Shown here: piece by piece, positions 61,631 to 64,000 of the stretch | Layout of the letters: each line of letters begins with the position of its first letter | Position numbering within the stretch: the stretch's first letter is position 1 | Origin: JALXCH01 sp964495805 | GTDB lineage: Bacteria; Calditrichota; Calditrichia; RBG-13-44-9 | Direction: 5' to 3' | DNA length: 64,000 nt | NCBI GenBank assembly: GCA_964495805.1 | Contig: CAZBWV010000033.1 | Span: 4,064-68,063 of the forward strand | The notes under the pieces: generated by a model | Told to the model about the DNA's origin: nothing | The model's input: only the letters and a program-made list of their open reading frames with translations | Database searches by the model: none | Program-made: the position numbers and the translations under genes

Positions 61631-64000
61631 GCGCTCCCCCGTTTTGAAGTGGGATACAGTTTGCGACTCAGCAGGATTTCTTCCAGATTTAGCGGTAAAT
61701 GGTGAAATCGTTTACCGGTGGCATTGCGCACCGCATTGGCAATGGCTGCGGCGGTAAGCTCCAGTGTGGGTTCACCCAGCGATTTGGCTCCCCAGGCACC
61801 GTATTGATCCTTCCCTTCCACAAAGATGGGAACGATTTCGCCGATATCCTTGCTGGTGGGAATCAGGTACTGGTCGAAGTTGAGCTCCCGGATGAATCCA
61901 TGGTCGGCACTGATCTCCTCCCACAAGCCGTATCCGGCACCCTGAGTAACCCCACCGTACACCTGTCCCTGCGCACCCAACAGATTGATCACCGTACCGG
62001 GATCGTGCACTGCCACCACACGGTCCACGTACACTTCACCGGTAGCCATATTCACCGTCACTTCCGCCACCTGGCAACCGTACACGTAAGTAAAGTAAGC
62101 GGGTCCCTGGCCTACCGACTCATCCCAGTGCACTTTGGGACCGCTGTACCAGCCGATGGTGGCCAGATTGATGCCATCCCAGTAGGCCATGTTGCACAGG
62201 TCGGCAAAAGTGATTTTTTGGTTCGGGTTGTTTTTCGGGAACACGATTCGGTCTTGAAAGACGAACTCCGTGTTTTCGGGAAGTTTCCAGTGTTTGCGCA
62301 GCACATCTTCCAGACGTGCACGCAGGATTTCCGCCGCTGCTTTGGTGGCACCGCCACCCATCAGCGTAGCGCGGGAAGCCACTGTGGGTCCGCTATCCCC
62401 CACGTAGCCGGTGTCCAGGTCCAGGTAGTAAATATCTTCCGGATCAATACCCAGTACTTCGGCGGCAATGATGGAATAAGTGGTGCGCATACCCTGCCCG
62501 TTCTCCGCCAGTCCGGAAAGCAGGTAGGCTGACCCGTCCTGCTGAAGCGACAGGTAAGCAGCAACTGCGTCCACGCCTTCTGCTCCCAGTGAAGTGCCCC
62601 GGAAGCTCACTGCCAGGCCAATGCCTTTGCGCAGCACCTGGTCCGGTTCCAGAAAATCCGATTTTTTCAGAAGAAGGGCATCGGGATTTTGCCCGGATTC
62701 CGCCAATGAAGCAATTTCCGGGAGTTTTTTGGGTTGGTGGTGATATTCCCTCCAGCGGCGGGCAAAGTCGGTCTCCTGAACTGCCCGCTCCAGGACGGTG
62801 AGCAGATTTACATCGTGATTCATCAGCTTCTGCCCGGTGGCGGTCACCGAACCGGAACGGAAGCCGTTGATGCGCCGGATTTCGTCCGGCGTCATGCCCA
62901 GTCGAATGGCAATTTCGTCCATAAGGGATTCCTGGGCGAAAATGGGCTGGGGAGAACCGAAACCGCGCATGGCTCCGGCATAGGGATTGTTGGTGTACAC
63001 ACCACGCACATCAGTCCACACATTTTCGATTTCGTACGGGCCGGTTGCCTGCACCACCGTCCGCCAGGTCACAAACGGCGTCATGGAGGAATAAGCACCG
63101 CCATCCGCCACGATATCAATTTTCATCGCTTTGATTTTACCCTGGCGGGTAAATCCCACTTTGTAGTGCATGAAGTAAGCATGGCGTTTGTAAGATTCCT
63201 GAATGGATTCCTCCCGGCGATAGCGAATTTTCACCGGACGACCGGTTTTCAGTGCGGCTACCGCTGCCCGGGCGGAGAGAATGTTCATGATGTCGTCTTT
63301 GCCACCGAAGGAACCACCCAGATCCGCCTGCTGAATGCGCACTTTCGCCAGTGGCCAGCCCAGCACCTGGGCTACCACTTTGCGCGTGGTGTAAGGATTC
63401 TGGATGCTGCCCACAATGTGGATGCCCTTGTTCCCCTCCCGGGGAATGGCAATTACCGCTTCCGGTTCAATATACGCATGTTCAATGAACGGTGTGGTGT
63501 AAGTTTGTTCAATGATTTCATCGCTTTCGGCAAAACCTTTTTCCACATCCCCTTTACGCAGCGGATGGTGAATCACCAGATTGCTGCCCAATTCCGGATG
63601 AATGAGCGGAGCGTCCGGTTCCAGTGCTTTGCGGGGGTCTGTAAGAACCGGCAGTGGTTCGTAGTCCACTTTCACCTGTTCCCGCAATTTAAGCAATTCG
63701 TCTTCCGATTCGCCCACCAGCATGGCCACCACATCGCCGGGAGTCACAATTTTTTCCCAGCAGAAGATCGGCTGATCCTGTTTAATCGGTCCCACTTTTC
63801 TGGCACCGGGCACATCGTTCGCATCCACAATGGTGATAATGGCAGGGTGGTTCTGGATAGCGGAGTAGTCGATGCTCCGGATGCGGGCATGGGCAACCGG
63901 TATCCGCACCATAACGCCGTACAGCTGGTTGGGTACGTTGATATCATCGGCAAACTTCGCCTGGCCGGTAACCTTCTCCAGTCCGTCCTGGCGAATCACT
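61627..64000 (-). CDS. Molybdenum hydroxylase catalytic subunit (XdhD/xanthine dehydrogenase family), N-terminus off the right edge
   Basis: More than 790 residues of a xanthine dehydrogenase-family molybdenum subunit. QADLGGSFGGKDD and AMRGFGSPQ are the conserved molybdopterin-binding segments. AWGAKSLGEPTLELTAAAI contains the catalytic glutamate. The first visible segment DGLEKVTGQAKFADDI normally lies slightly inside the protein, so translation very likely starts beyond the window. The substrate (purine or other N-heterocycle) is not determined by sequence. Confidence 0.92.
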   Translation of the reverse strand, partial: VIRQDGLEKVTGQAKFADDINVPNQLYGVMVRIPVAHARIRSIDYSAIQNHPAIITIVDANDVPGARKVGPIKQDQPIFCWEKIVTPGDVVAMLVGESEDELLKLREQVKVDYEPLPVLTDPRKALEPDAPLIHPELGSNLVIHHPLRKGDVEKGFAESDEIIEQTYTTPFIEHAYIEPEAVIAIPREGNKGIHIVGSIQNPYTTRKVVAQVLGWPLAKVRIQQADLGGSFGGKDDIMNILSARAAVAALKTGRPVKIRYRREESIQESYKRHAYFMHYKVGFTRQGKIKAMKIDIVADGGAYSSMTPFVTWRTVVQATGPYEIENVWTDVRGVYTNNPYAGAMRGFGSPQPIFAQESLMDEIAIRLGMTPDEIRRINGFRSGSVTATGQKLMNHDVNLLTVLERAVQETDFARRWREYHHQPKKLPEIASLAESGQNPDALLLKKSDFLEPDQVLRKGIGLAVSFRGTSLGAEGVDAVAAYLSLQQDGSAYLLSGLAENGQGMRTTYSIIAAEVLGIDPEDIYYLDLDTGYVGDSGPTVASRATLMGGGATKAAAEILRARLEDVLRKHWKLPENTEFVFQDRIVFPKNNPNQKITFADLCNMAYWDGINLATIGWYSGPKVHWDESVGQGPAYFTYVYGCQVAEVTVNMATGEVYVDRVVAVHDPGTVINLLGAQGQVYGGVTQGAGYGLWEEISADHGFIRELNFDQYLIPTSKDIGEIVPIFVEGKDQYGAWGAKSLGEPTLELTAAAIANAVRNATGKRFHHLPLNLEEILLSRKLYPTSKRGSA

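Overview
The window looks like chromosomal DNA of an anaerobic, H2-metabolising bacterium of the FCB superphylum, most likely Calditrichota or a near relative. That placement is inference. It rests on three large secreted proteins that end in the YPNPFN-type sorting domain, on REP/RAYT-type repeats, and on two different [NiFe] hydrogenases plus a 2-oxoacid:ferredoxin oxidoreductase. No rRNA, tRNA or CRISPR array was seen.

Layout. (1) 1-1308: a partial peptidase T and a small membrane protein. (2) 1508-18946, all on the minus strand: a long block that starts with a sulfhydrogenase-like diaphorase pair, a molybdopterin-fold protein with no visible metal ligand, a four-cluster ferredoxin and a TPR protein. 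It continues with a complete Mbh-type group 4 [NiFe] hydrogenase carrying a full Mrp antiporter set. A terminator at 2660-2696 separates this block from two hydrogenase maturation proteases. (3) 19806-23803: a complete group 3b NAD(P)-linked sulfhydrogenase operon (order B-G-D-A). (4) 24072-28106: a Vor-type ferredoxin oxidoreductase with fused beta and gamma subunits, and a dihydroorotate-dehydrogenase-like protein. (5) 28641-39312: two tandem paralogous secreted proteins, a pair of overlapping kinase-like genes and a secreted beta-helix protein. (6) 39734-41895: a SatD-type regulator with a membrane partner, and dTDP-sugar epimerase RfbC. (7) 42139-49417: the classic yceD-rpmF-plsX-fabH-fabD-fabG-acpP-fabF-rnc fatty acid block. 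(8) 49769-55688: wecB, a heparinase-like gene, a glycosyltransferase and a lipoprotein zinc peptidase. (9) 56000-64000: ygfK facing a three-subunit molybdenum hydroxylase, with a REP-associated transposase and its palindromes between them.

How it fits together (inference). Peptides are degraded by peptidases and the keto acids oxidised by Vor, giving reduced ferredoxin. The Mbh-Mrp complex can use this to make H2 and pump ions. The group 3b enzyme links H2 to NAD(P)H. The second diaphorase set beside Mbh, built on a ligandless molybdopterin scaffold, has no catalytic hydrogenase subunits of its own. It is the best candidate in the window for an undescribed electron-input module. The ygfK/Xdh group resembles the selenium-dependent molybdenum hydroxylase loci known from other bacteria.
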